A stretch of 12,025 bases of DNA from DATCVR01 sp036566745 (GCA_036566745.1 DATCVR010000133.1:1-12025), one strand, 5' to 3'; counted from the first letter of the stretch, positions 1 through 7,049 are shown. The notes: generated by a model from the letters alone, not told the origin. Made by a program: numbers and translations.

Positions 1-370
1 ACGCGACGGCCTCGACCTCGACCAGCATCGCCGGGTCGATCAGGGCGCTCACCTCGACCATGGACGTGGCCGGGCGGATCTCGCCGAACGCCTCGCCGTG
101 GGCTCGGCCGTACTCCTCCCACCGCGAGATGTCGGTGACGAAGATCCGGGTGCGGACGACGTCGGCCAGGCCGGCTCCGAGCTGTTCGAGCGCCGCCGCG
201 ACGTTCGCGATGGCCTGGGCCGTCTGGGCGTGGGCATCGCCGGGATGGACCACGACGCCGTTCACGACGGCCGTGCATCCGCTGACCCAGATCTGGTCGC
301 CTGCGGCGACGGCGCGGCTGTAGCCGACCACGCTCTCCCAGGGCGCCCCGGACCCCACCCGCCGCGTCAT
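1..370 (-). CDS. RidA-family protein (YjgF/YER057c/UK114), 3' end cut by window edge
   Basis: Reads from an ATG at 370 leftward for 123 visible residues; the family is about 130 residues long, so only the last few are missing. The fold signature is clear: a Val/Gly-rich N-terminal strand region (IWVSGCTAVVNG, about 27-38), the helix AQTAQAIANVAAALEQLG (about 48-65), RTRIFVTDI (73-81) and the C-terminal VEVEAVA (117-123). Canonical RidA deaminates reactive enamines and imines from PLP enzymes, using an Arg in a PAR motif. Here that motif reads PAT (residues 100-102), so the key Arg is Thr; this places it among the non-canonical Rid subfamilies with unproven activity. The ATG overlaps the priA stop as ATGA, with AAGGTGG just upstream inside priA, so the two are translationally coupled. 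In Streptomyces, as I recall it, a RidA gene lies between priA and hisF, so hisF probably follows off the left edge. Family assignment is firm; substrate is unknown. Confidence 0.9.
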   Translation of the reverse strand, partial: MTRRVGSGAPWESVVGYSRAVAAGDQIWVSGCTAVVNGVVVHPGDAHAQTAQAIANVAAALEQLGAGLADVVRTRIFVTDISRWEEYGRAHGEAFGEIRPATSMVEVSALIDPAMLVEVEAVA

Positions 371-1089
371 CCGACCACCTTCAGGGCCTCTTCCAGCGTG
401 AACGCGCCCGCGTACAGGGCCTTGCCCACGATGGCGCCCTCGACACCGAGCGGGACCAGCGCACGCAGCGCCTCGATGTCGTCCAGGCTGGAGATGCCGC
501 CGCTGGCCACCACCGGGCGGGTCGTGCGAGCACACACCTCGCGCAGGAGGTCGAGGTTGGGGCCGCGCAGGGTGCCGTCCTTGGTGACGTCGGTGACGAC
601 GTAGCGGGCGCAGCCGTCGCGGTCGAGGCGGTCGAGCACCTCCCACAGGTCGCCGCCCTCACGGGTCCAGCCGCGCGCGGCGAGGGTGGTGCCCCGCACG
701 TCGAGCCCCACGGCCACCCGCTCGCCGTGGCGGGCGATGGCCGAGGCGGTCCAGTCAGGGTCCTCCAGGGCAGCCGTGCCGAGATTGACCCGCGAACAGC
801 CCGTGGCCAGGGCGTTCTCCAGCGAGGCGTCGTCGCGGATGCCCCCGGAGAGCTCGACCGCGACGTCGAGCCGGCCGACGACCTCGGCCAGCAGCTCACG
901 GTTGGAGCCGCGGCCGAACGCGGCGTCGAGGTCGACCAGGTGGACCCACTCGGCGCCGGCCCGCTGCCACGCCAGGGCGGCTTCGAGCGGGTCGCCGTAG
1001 GACGTCTCGCTGCCGGCCTCGCCCTGGACCAGGCGCACGGCCTGTCCGTTGGCGACGTCGACTGCGGGAAGGAGTTCCAGACGCGACAT
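367..1089 (-). CDS. priA: Phosphoribosyl isomerase A, bifunctional HisA/TrpF (PriA)
   Basis: (beta/alpha)8-barrel isomerase that converts ProFAR to PRFAR in histidine synthesis and, in actinobacteria, also phosphoribosylanthranilate to CdRP in tryptophan synthesis. Seen in the sequence, numbered from the chosen start: LLPAVDV with general base Asp11, AVRLVQGEAGS (17-27), VDLDAAFGRG (52-61), ELSGGIRDD (79-87), VTDVTKDGTL with catalytic Asp171, and ASGGISSLDD and EGAIVGKALY as the C-terminal phosphate-binding strands. The Arg and Trp of RGW (139-141) align without gaps to M. tuberculosis PriA Arg143 and Trp145, which mark dual specificity. Start: two ATGs lie at 1095 and 1089. The GAAGG ribosome site abuts the first with no spacer but sits 6 nt before the second, so 1089 (240 aa) is preferred; starting at 1095 adds two residues. 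The stop overlaps the RidA start. The methyltransferase ends about 55 bp upstream, probably in the same operon. Confidence 0.96.
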   Translation of the reverse strand: MSRLELLPAVDVANGQAVRLVQGEAGSETSYGDPLEAALAWQRAGAEWVHLVDLDAAFGRGSNRELLAEVVGRLDVAVELSGGIRDDASLENALATGCSRVNLGTAALEDPDWTASAIARHGERVAVGLDVRGTTLAARGWTREGGDLWEVLDRLDRDGCARYVVTDVTKDGTLRGPNLDLLREVCARTTRPVVASGGISSLDDIEALRALVPLGVEGAIVGKALYAGAFTLEEALKVVG

Positions 1090-1144
1090 GCTCATCCTTC
1101 GCGGTTCGGCTTCGGCGATCCGGGCATCGACGTCACGACGCCCG

Positions 1145-1888
1145 TCACGACACCTTCACGGCCCGGAAGCGCAGCCTGCGGTAGTCGGCCCACCAGTTCC
1201 CGTCCCGCCACAACGCCGGGCGGGCGATGTCGGCAGCACGCTCGACCACCTCGGCCGGGAGGTCCTCGATCGCCTGCTCGGCGAACATCTGCAGCCAGGT
1301 GGTGAAGCCGTCGTCGCCGGCCAGCTTGGTGGGACGGTCGTAGAAGTCGAGCTTGCGGATCTCGAGACCGGCGTCCTCGAGGATCGCGGCGTACTGGGCG
1401 GGCGACGGGAAGAACCACGGCCAGCGCCGTTCGGGCAGGCCGGACTCGCGGGTGGCCTGGTCGACCGCGCCGATGACGGTGGCGACGTTGCCCGTGGCGC
1501 CCATCTCGGCGACGAAGCGGCCACCGATGCGCAGCGCGTCGGACACACAGCCGAGCACCTCGACCGGCGCCGGCATCCAGTGCAGTGCGGCGTTGGAGAC
1601 GACGGCGTCGACCGGCTCGTCGACGGTGAAGTCGTGGGCATCGGCGACCCGGACCTCGGCGGTCTCGCCGAGACGTTCGCGCGCGGCCTCGACCATCGCC
1701 GGGTCGGAGTCGAGACCGATCACCCGCGCTCCGGTCTCGACGATGCGCGCGGTGAGGTCACCCGTGCCGCATCCGAGGTCGACGACGGTCTCGCCGGGCT
1801 CGGCCTCGAGCCAGTCGAGGAGTTCGGCGCCGTACGCGGCGACGAACGCGAAGTCGCGGTCGTATCTTCCGGCATCCCAGGTCGTCAC
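1145..1888 (-). CDS. Class I SAM-dependent methyltransferase inside the his operon
   Basis: A 247-residue Rossmann-fold methyltransferase. Motif I is VVDLGCGTG (35-43), the SAM ribose acid is Asp60 in GLDSD, the adenine-loop acid is Asp83 in VADA, and motif IV is SNAALHW (98-104). The SNAALHW motif and the C-terminal half (WPWFFPSPAQY, 156-166) resemble trans-aconitate 2-methyltransferase and its many uncharacterised relatives; the true substrate cannot be read from the sequence. Start choice: a GTG at 1894 overlaps the hisH stop as GTGA, but the AAAGGG ribosome site leaves it a 2-nt spacer and gives the GTG at 1888 an 8-nt spacer, so 1888 is preferred. A TTG at 1909 is a third, less likely option. 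Either GTG means co-translation with hisH. Not a known histidine enzyme; its insertion between hisH and priA is unusual. Confidence 0.88.
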   Translation of the reverse strand: MTTWDAGRYDRDFAFVAAYGAELLDWLEAEPGETVVDLGCGTGDLTARIVETGARVIGLDSDPAMVEAARERLGETAEVRVADAHDFTVDEPVDAVVSNAALHWMPAPVEVLGCVSDALRIGGRFVAEMGATGNVATVIGAVDQATRESGLPERRWPWFFPSPAQYAAILEDAGLEIRKLDFYDRPTKLAGDDGFTTWLQMFAEQAIEDLPAEVVERAADIARPALWRDGNWWADYRRLRFRAVKVS

Positions 1889-1890
1889 GT

Positions 1891-2526
1891 TCACAGCCCT
1901 TTCACCCAATTCTCCAGAAGGCTCAGTCCAGCCGCACCCGACTTCTCCGGGTGGAACTGGGTGGCCGCGAGCGGCCCGTTCTCGACAGCCGCTACGAAGC
2001 GGTCACCGTCGTGCTCGGACCAAGTGACCGCCGGCGGCCGGAGCCGCTCGGGCCGCGGCAGCTCCCACCGGCGCACGCCGTAGGAGTGCACGAAGTAGAA
2101 GCGTTCGTGCTCGACCCCGGCGAACAGGGACGACTCCGGTGGCACCTCGACGGTGTTCCAGCCCATGTGGGGCAGCGGGCTCGCCTCGAGACGTTCGACC
2201 GTCCCCGGCCACTCCCCCATGCCCTCGGCCCGCACGCCGTGTTCGACCCCGGCGTCGAAGAGCACCTGCATCCCCACGCAGATGCCGAGCACCGGGCGAT
2301 TACCAGCCAGGCGCCGGCCCACGAGTTCGGGTCCGCGCACGGCTCGCAGCCCGGCGGCGCACGCGGCGAAGGCGCCCACGCCCGGGACCACGAGCCCGTC
2401 GGCCTCGGCCACCGCGGCCCGGTCGGCGGTGAGGGTGACGTCGGCGCCGACCCGTTCGAGTGCCCGGACCGCGGACCGGACGTTGCCCGATCCGTAGTCG
2501 AGGACGACCACCCTGGCCGCACTCAT
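1891..2526 (-). CDS. hisH: Imidazole glycerol phosphate synthase glutaminase subunit HisH
   Basis: Class I (triad) glutamine amidotransferase of 211 residues, the usual family length. It hydrolyses glutamine and channels ammonia to HisF, which makes imidazole glycerol phosphate and AICAR. Seen: LDYGSGNVRSA (9-19), the oxyanion segment PGVGAF (48-53), nucleophile Cys83 in GICVGMQ, PHMGWN (119-124), FVHSYG (145-150), and the His192/Glu194 pair in TQFHPEKSG. All triad residues are intact, so it should be active if HisF is supplied. The ATG at 2526 has GGAG 8 nt upstream (spacer CCGGCG plus two bases). It is the first gene of its operon and lies only 29 bp from the divergent hydrolase, so its promoter must sit in or overlap that gene's start. 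Its last bases overlap the methyltransferase GTG. Confidence 0.96.
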   Translation of the reverse strand: MSAARVVVLDYGSGNVRSAVRALERVGADVTLTADRAAVAEADGLVVPGVGAFAACAAGLRAVRGPELVGRRLAGNRPVLGICVGMQVLFDAGVEHGVRAEGMGEWPGTVERLEASPLPHMGWNTVEVPPESSLFAGVEHERFYFVHSYGVRRWELPRPERLRPPAVTWSEHDGDRFVAAVENGPLAATQFHPEKSGAAGLSLLENWVKGL

Positions 2527-2543
2527 CGCCGGCTCCGGCGTGC

Positions 2544-2549
2544 CAGAAT
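2544..2549 (+). promoter_or_regulatory. Possible -10 element for a leaderless hydrolase transcript
   Basis: CAGAAT ends 7 nt before the hydrolase GTG at 2556, the position a -10 hexamer takes when transcription starts on the start codon. It matches the actinobacterial TAnnnT pattern except at its first base. No ribosome site precedes the GTG, which fits a leaderless transcript. No convincing -35 is visible, so this is a weak call. Confidence 0.3.
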
Positions 2550-2555
2550 TCCGGC

Positions 2556-3743
2556 GTGACCACGAGTGACGGCCCGCTGACCGGCGATGCGCCGAACGGC
2601 GGTGAGCCCGCCGGCGCGCCGGCGCAGCGTCGCTGGCCGCGCCGGACCGCCGTGGCCTCGGGGACGGTCCTGCTGCTGGTGCTCGTCACCACGGCCGCCG
2701 GCGGGTGGTACTACGCCGACGAGCTGCTGCTGGTGCGGCCCGGCCCGGTGGAGCGGCCGGTCGAGATCGTGGCCGTCGACGCCGACACCGTCACGCTGGC
2801 CGGCGAGGGCGCCGACCAGCCCGGCCTCACCGGGCTGGAGTGGGACGGCGGCTACGCCCGGCTCGACGCCGAGGTGGAGGAGGTCGAGGAAGGTTTCCGC
2901 AGGCGCTTCACGCCCTACCCGGACACACCCGTGGCGGGGCTGAGTGCGCGCGTCGACTTCTACGCCGCGCCCCTCGGCCTCGCGGCGGTCAGCGACTTCG
3001 CGGTCGAGGACGTGCGGTACGACGGCCCGCTGGGCGCGTATCCGGCCACCTACGTACCGGCCGACGGCAGCCGTCGCTGGGTCATCCACGTGCACGGACG
3101 CGGCGGCGACCGCGCCGAGGGCTTCCGGCTGGTGCCGTCGATCCGTGCGCTGGGGCATCCGCAACTGTCGATCTCCTACCGCAACGACGCCGACGCGCCG
3201 GCCGACCCGGACGGCGAGTTCGGCCTGGGCTGGACGGAGTCGGCCGACCTGGCGGCCGCCGTCGGCTACGCCCGCGACCACGGCGCCGACGACGTCGTCC
3301 TGGTGGGCTACTCGATGGGTGGCGCCGTGGTGGGCAACTACCTGCGCACCGAAGGCGGGGCGGCCGCGGCCGGGGTGGCCGGCGTGATCTACGACTCGCC
3401 GGCGCTGTCGTGGCCGGACATCCTCGCCTACCAGGCCCAGGACCGCGGGCTGCCGTCGATCGGCGGCGCGCTGGCCGCGGCGATGGTGCGGGTGCGCACC
3501 GGCATCCGGCTCGGTGCCATGGACCAGGTGGCCCACGCCGACGACCTCGACGTACCGGTGCTGCTCTTCCACGGCTCCGGCGACCTGACCGTGCCCGTGA
3601 CGTCCTCGGACGCCTTCGCCGCCGCCCGCCCGGACCTCGTCACCTACGTACGCTCCGACGGCGTGGACCACGTGCAGAGCTGGAACCACGACCCGGGCGC
3701 CTACGAGTCGGCCGTCGCCGAGTTCCTCGGAAAGGTGCCCTGA
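2556..3743 (+). CDS. Membrane-anchored alpha/beta hydrolase
   Basis: A 395-residue protein: a Pro/Gly/Ala-rich cytoplasmic N-terminus ending in RRWPRR, one membrane segment (about 31-54), an extended linker domain (about 55-170), then an alpha/beta hydrolase domain. Positive charge before the helix predicts the catalytic domain lies outside the cytoplasm. Seen: oxyanion-hole HVHGRGG (178-184), nucleophile Ser253 in GYSMGG, acid Asp343 in HGSGDLTVP, and His372 in DHVQSWN. The spacing fits a serine esterase or peptidase-like hydrolase of the DUF/YqkD-type group; substrate unknown. The open frame extends upstream to an ATG at 2460, but that would overlap hisH on the other strand and add a low-complexity Arg/Pro tail, so the GTG at 2556 is preferred even though it lacks a ribosome site. 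GC is very high (about 76% in two sampled lines). It is transcribed divergently from hisH and shows no functional link to it. Confidence 0.85.
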   Translation: MTTSDGPLTGDAPNGGEPAGAPAQRRWPRRTAVASGTVLLLVLVTTAAGGWYYADELLLVRPGPVERPVEIVAVDADTVTLAGEGADQPGLTGLEWDGGYARLDAEVEEVEEGFRRRFTPYPDTPVAGLSARVDFYAAPLGLAAVSDFAVEDVRYDGPLGAYPATYVPADGSRRWVIHVHGRGGDRAEGFRLVPSIRALGHPQLSISYRNDADAPADPDGEFGLGWTESADLAAAVGYARDHGADDVVLVGYSMGGAVVGNYLRTEGGAAAAGVAGVIYDSPALSWPDILAYQAQDRGLPSIGGALAAAMVRVRTGIRLGAMDQVAHADDLDVPVLLFHGSGDLTVPVTSSDAFAAARPDLVTYVRSDGVDHVQSWNHDPGAYESAVAEFLGKVP

Positions 3744-3790
3744 TCGGCGGCGCGACCGGCCAAGCTGCGTCAGCGGATCAGTACAGCGGT

Positions 3791-3802
3791 TCACCCGGGT
3801 GA
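3791..3802. promoter_or_regulatory. 12-bp perfect palindrome upstream of the HAD operon
   Basis: TCACCCGGGTGA is a perfect dyad that ends 68 bp before the presumed leaderless start of the HAD gene and 48 bp after the hydrolase stop. With no spacer between its arms it is a poor terminator stem and looks more like an operator half-site pair. No cognate regulator is encoded in the window. Confidence 0.35.
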
Positions 3803-3858
3803 GTCTAAGTTCGGTGCCCAGCACGTGGACGTCAAGCCCGAATGTCAAGACGCGTCGT

Positions 3859-3864
3859 TACCAT
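3859..3864 (+). promoter_or_regulatory. -10 element of the HAD-aminotransferase-HisD-kinase operon (leaderless)
   Basis: TACCAT matches TAnnnT exactly and its last base is 7 nt before the A of the ATG at 3871, so the transcript would begin at or next to the start codon. No purine-rich ribosome site lies between them. Leaderless genes with this geometry are common in actinobacteria. A matching -35 is not evident at 17-18 bp. Confidence 0.55.
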
Positions 3865-3870
3865 GACCGC

Positions 3871-4572
3871 ATGTTTTTGGCGGACCGATTGGACGTTCCC
3901 GACGACACTCGGGCGCTCCTCTTCGACATGGACGGAGTCCTCCTCGACACCCTCGCCATGGACGTCGAGCTGGTCAATCGCCTCATCGCCACGCAGGCCG
4001 GCCTCGACACGCAGGTCACGCGCGAGGTGATCCGCGAGAGCTTCCCGTACCCGGTCGCCGAGTTCTGGGAGCGGATCCTGCACGCCTCGGGCATTCACCT
4101 GGACGCCGACGACATCCGCCGGCTGGTCGACGCTCACGAGGACGAGCGCCGCGCCACCGCCGCACCCGTTCACGACGGCATCCTCGACATCCTCCTCGCC
4201 GCCCGTGGCCGTGGGCTGAAGGTGGCCGTCGTCTCGAACAACCCCACCGGCGACATCGACGACGTGCTGGCGATCGCCGGGCTGCGCGACCACGTCGACG
4301 TCGTCGTCGGCAACGATCTGGCGTCCGTGGCACCCAAGCCCGCGCCCGACCCCTACCTTCAGGCCGCCCACCGGCTGGGGGTCTCGCCAGAGCTGTGTGT
4401 GGCGATCGAGGACTCGCTGCTCGGCGCCCAGTCCGCGCACCGTGCCGGGTGCTTCACCGTGGTCGTGGCAACGGGGGCCAACACTCTCGAAGAGCTTCGC
4501 GCCTCGGGCCTCGCCCACGTGAGCTACGCCCACTTTCGCCAGCCGATGACGTCCGTGCCCGGCCTGACATGA
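3871..4572 (+). CDS. HAD-superfamily phosphatase/phosphomutase-like hydrolase (subfamily IA)
   Basis: A 233-residue Rossmannoid HAD protein with all four motifs: I, FDMDGVLLDT with nucleophile Asp19 and acid/base Asp21; II, Ser122 in VVSNN; III, Lys156 in APKPAPDPY; IV, Glu180-Asp181 in AIEDSLLG. The helical C1 cap lies between motifs I and II (about 28-100). This is the layout of CbbY/Gph/beta-phosphoglucomutase-like enzymes, which mostly dephosphorylate small phospho-metabolites. Frames upstream of 3871 stay open to an ATG at 3799, but the fold begins just after 3871 and a -10 element sits exactly upstream, so 3871 is chosen. Its TGA overlaps the next gene's ATG as ATGA. In context it probably removes a phosphate from an intermediate handled by the aminotransferase and HisD-like enzyme, as histidinol-phosphate phosphatase does in histidine synthesis. 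It is unrelated to the DHH-type or HisB HAD enzymes by any signature visible here; the exact substrate is not inferable. Confidence 0.9.
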   Translation: MFLADRLDVPDDTRALLFDMDGVLLDTLAMDVELVNRLIATQAGLDTQVTREVIRESFPYPVAEFWERILHASGIHLDADDIRRLVDAHEDERRATAAPVHDGILDILLAARGRGLKVAVVSNNPTGDIDDVLAIAGLRDHVDVVVGNDLASVAPKPAPDPYLQAAHRLGVSPELCVAIEDSLLGAQSAHRAGCFTVVVATGANTLEELRASGLAHVSYAHFRQPMTSVPGLT

Positions 4573-5687
4573 GCTCCGAACTTGCAGCCCGGCTCGGGGT
4601 ACGGCCCGGCGTCCTGGCCGCTACGCCGTACCTCCCCGACTGGCTGGGTCTCGACAGGGCCGAGTTCCTGCGACTAGACCGCAACGAGAGCACCCAACCC
4701 GTCTCGGGCAAGCTCGGCGCCGCGCTGAGCGAGTACGTCTCGACCCGTGGCGTGCACTCGTACCCGGAGGCCGAGCGCCTGACCGCCGCGCTGGCCGACT
4801 ATTGCGGCGTCCCCGGCTCGTTCGTCGTCGCGACCAACGGCTCCGACCAGGCGATCGACCTGTGTCTGCGAGCCTTTCTCGGACCCGGCCGCCGGATGGT
4901 CGTCGCGACGCCGGAGTTCGCCGTGTTCAGCCACGTGGCCGGGCTGCTCGGCGCCGAGGTCCACGGCGTGCCGTTCGACGACGACCTGGGGTTCCCCTAC
5001 CGACGGTTCAGCGCCGCTGCTGCCACCCGCCCGGACCTGATCGTCGTGATCAACCCGAACAACCCCACCGGCACGCCGGTCGACGTCGACTTCATCGAGC
5101 GCCTGGCCACGTCGCACCCGGACACTCCGGTGCTCGTGGACGAGGCGTACTACGAGTTCACCGGCGCCACGGCGGTCGACCTCGTCGGGTCGCACCCCAA
5201 CGTCGTCGTGCTGCGAACCTTCTCGAAGGCCTTCGCCATGGCCGGCCTCAGGCTCGGATATGTCGTGGCCCACAGCGACGTCGCCTTCGAGATCACCAAG
5301 CTCCGGAACCCCTTCGACGTCAACGAACTGGCCGTCGTCGCGGCGGCGACCCAGCTCGAGGACATGGAACCCGTCCGTGAGCACGTGGCTTCGATCATGG
5401 ACAAGGCCAAACCGATGACCCTCGATTTCTTCGCCGGCCATGGCGTGCCGGTCATCGCGGGCGCGGCCAACTTCATGCTCGTCCGCCCGGACGACACCAC
5501 GCAGGCGATCGACTCGTTGCGCGCTGCTGGCATCCTGGTCCGGTCGATGAGCGCGCCCTCGCTGGCGGGGATGTTCCGGATGAGCGTGGGTACCCCCGAC
5601 GAGATGAGAACCTTCATGGATGCCTACGCCACGCACGTGGTGGGTGGCGTGACGAGCACACAACAGCACATGGGAGAAGAACGGTGA
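4569..5687 (+). CDS. HisC-like PLP-dependent aminotransferase (class I/II)
   Basis: A 372-residue fold-type I aminotransferase, most like histidinol-phosphate aminotransferase. Seen: an N-terminal LDRNES (36-41), where HisC usually has an LxxNE motif; ATNGSDQAID (88-97) at the cofactor-phosphate site; NPNNPTG (162-168) with the pyridine-oxygen Asn; DEAYYEF with Asp191 and Tyr194; Schiff-base Lys220 in TFSKAFAMAGLR; Arg228; and the carboxylate/phosphate-binding Arg337 in FRMSVGT. It should interconvert a ketone or aldehyde and an amine on a phosphorylated or acidic substrate. It starts with ATG inside the HAD stop (ATGA) and its own TGA overlaps the HisD-like GTG (GTGA), so all three are translationally coupled. 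It could be the organism's working HisC, but its separation from hisH and its divergent HisD partner argue for a dedicated pathway. The family call is secure; the symbol is withheld because function is uncertain. Confidence 0.9.
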   Translation: MSSELAARLGVRPGVLAATPYLPDWLGLDRAEFLRLDRNESTQPVSGKLGAALSEYVSTRGVHSYPEAERLTAALADYCGVPGSFVVATNGSDQAIDLCLRAFLGPGRRMVVATPEFAVFSHVAGLLGAEVHGVPFDDDLGFPYRRFSAAAATRPDLIVVINPNNPTGTPVDVDFIERLATSHPDTPVLVDEAYYEFTGATAVDLVGSHPNVVVLRTFSKAFAMAGLRLGYVVAHSDVAFEITKLRNPFDVNELAVVAAATQLEDMEPVREHVASIMDKAKPMTLDFFAGHGVPVIAGAANFMLVRPDDTTQAIDSLRAAGILVRSMSAPSLAGMFRMSVGTPDEMRTFMDAYATHVVGGVTSTQQHMGEER

Positions 5688-7021
5688 AGGTCAACGAGTA
5701 CGTCCTGCGCGAGCTCTCCGCGGCGCAACGCGCGGGGCTGCTGGCTCGCGTCCAGGCCGACCTGGCTCCGATCGAGCCGGCCGTCCGCAGCATCATCGAC
5801 GACGTCCGCGCGCGTGGCGACGAAGCACTCGCCGAATACGCTCAGCGCTTCGACGGCGCCGCGGTCGACATCGACTCGCTGCAGGTCACGGGCGAGGAGT
5901 TCGCGCACGCGGAGCGCACCATCGACTCCGAACTCCGCCACGCGCTGACGCGGGCGATCTCCAATATCTCCAACCACCACCGGTCGCAGCTCCCTACCGC
6001 GATGTGGATGGAAGAGACGTCACCGGGTGTGCTGGCCGGCGAGCGCTGGACGCCGATCAGCTCGGTGGGCCTTTACGTGCCGCGCGGAAAGGGATCGTTC
6101 CCCTCCGTGATGACGATGCTGTGTACCCCGGCGGTGCTCGCCCAGGTCCCCCAGGTGGTCGTCTGCACTCCTCCGGGCCCCGACGGCTCGATCGACGCCG
6201 CGTCCCTCGTCGCTGCCCGCATGTGTGGCGTCGAGACGGTGTTCAAGGTGGGCGGCGCTCAGGCGATCGCCGCGCTCGCGTACGGAACCTCGACGATTCC
6301 GCGGGTGGAGAAGGTCGTCGGGCCGGGCAACCAGTACGTCACGGCTGCCAAGCGCATGCTGTACGGCACCATCGACCCCGGTCCACCCGCCGGACCGAGT
6401 GAGTCCGTCATTCTCTGCGATGCCACGGCCGACCCCGAGGTCGCTGCGCGCGAGCTTCTCGTCGAGGCCGAGCACGGTCCCGACTCCGCGGTCCTGCTCG
6501 TGACCGATTCGGCCGAGCTGCTCGAAGCCGTCAAGAAGCGGATCCCGGATCTCGTGGACGCACTGCCCGAGCCTCGGCGGACGTATTGCACCACCGTTCT
6601 CGCCGGCTACGGAGGGCTGGTGCTGACCGACACGATCGCCGAAGCGGTCGAGTTCGTGAACGACTATGCGCCCGAGCACCTCAGGGTGATCGTCGCTCGG
6701 CCGTTCGAACTGCTCAACAGCCTCGTCAACGCCGGCGAGATCCTCCTCGGCGAGTACGCCTCGATTCCGTACGGCAACTTCGCCATCGGCGTCAACGCGA
6801 TTCTGCCCACGGGAGGGACCGCACGCAGCTACTCGAGTGTGGGCGTCCACGACTTCCTCAAGCGCTCGTCGTTCGCCCACGTCTCAGCTGAAGGGGCCGT
6901 CGACATCGGTCAGGTCGCGATCGATCTCGCTACCTACGAAGGCTTCCCGTCCCATGCCGCCGCCGCGCGCCACACCCTCGACCGCGCTCGTGACGCGCTG
7001 GGCACAGCACCTCCGCGCTGA
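5684..7021 (+). CDS. HisD-like (histidinol dehydrogenase family) NAD-dependent dehydrogenase, non-canonical active site
   Basis: 445 residues spanning the full histidinol dehydrogenase family. Canonical HisD oxidises an amino alcohol to an acid in two NAD-dependent steps with one zinc. Aligned from memory to E. coli HisD: Ser237 is kept (Ser239 in AGPSES), base pair Glu326/His327 is kept (Glu331/His332 in APEHL), Glu414 is kept (Glu419), and zinc ligands His262 and His419 are kept (His264, His424). But zinc ligand Gln259 is Glu261 in VEAEHGPDS, zinc ligand Asp360 is Asn365 in YGNFAIG, and substrate-contact His367 is Ala372. NAD-side motifs VGLYVPRGKGSFPS and VGGAQAIAALAYGT (189-202) look intact. 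This suggests a paralogue with another alcohol or diol substrate; HpsN, a sulfopropanediol dehydrogenase, shows the family can do this. GTG start at 5684 has GGGAG with a 7-nt spacer and overlaps the previous stop. Could be annotated hisD automatically; I doubt that role. Confidence 0.88.
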   Translation: MKVNEYVLRELSAAQRAGLLARVQADLAPIEPAVRSIIDDVRARGDEALAEYAQRFDGAAVDIDSLQVTGEEFAHAERTIDSELRHALTRAISNISNHHRSQLPTAMWMEETSPGVLAGERWTPISSVGLYVPRGKGSFPSVMTMLCTPAVLAQVPQVVVCTPPGPDGSIDAASLVAARMCGVETVFKVGGAQAIAALAYGTSTIPRVEKVVGPGNQYVTAAKRMLYGTIDPGPPAGPSESVILCDATADPEVAARELLVEAEHGPDSAVLLVTDSAELLEAVKKRIPDLVDALPEPRRTYCTTVLAGYGGLVLTDTIAEAVEFVNDYAPEHLRVIVARPFELLNSLVNAGEILLGEYASIPYGNFAIGVNAILPTGGTARSYSSVGVHDFLKRSSFAHVSAEGAVDIGQVAIDLATYEGFPSHAAAARHTLDRARDALGTAPPR

Positions 7022-7049
7022 TCTCCGCTCCGCCCGAAAGCATCTCACC

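Noticed and set aside
2543..2554. Near-palindrome around GAATTC between hisH and the hydrolase
   Set aside because: One arm base does not match; it is short and overlaps the putative -10, so it is probably chance.
2460..2555. N-terminal extension of the hydrolase to the ATG at 2460
   Set aside because: It overlaps hisH in antisense, is Arg/Pro-rich, and would precede the natural cytoplasmic tail and membrane segment.
2523..3848. A 441-codon open frame on the minus strand opposite the hydrolase
   Set aside because: It is a high-GC antisense shadow: His/Val/Arg-rich with no recognisable fold, while the plus strand carries a full hydrolase triad.
3771..3849. CAGCGG and GTCAAG each repeated 13 bp apart before the HAD gene
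   Set aside because: Six-base repeats this close are expected by chance in GC-rich DNA; no wider symmetry.
4674..5669. A 331-codon minus-strand frame opposite the HisC-like gene
   Set aside because: Composition is low-complexity and it covers only the aminotransferase in antisense; no motifs.
4569..7021. Calling these genes hisC and hisD of the main histidine pathway
   Set aside because: The dehydrogenase has changed zinc and substrate residues, and the genes are on the opposite strand from hisH. The possibility is kept open as an alternative.
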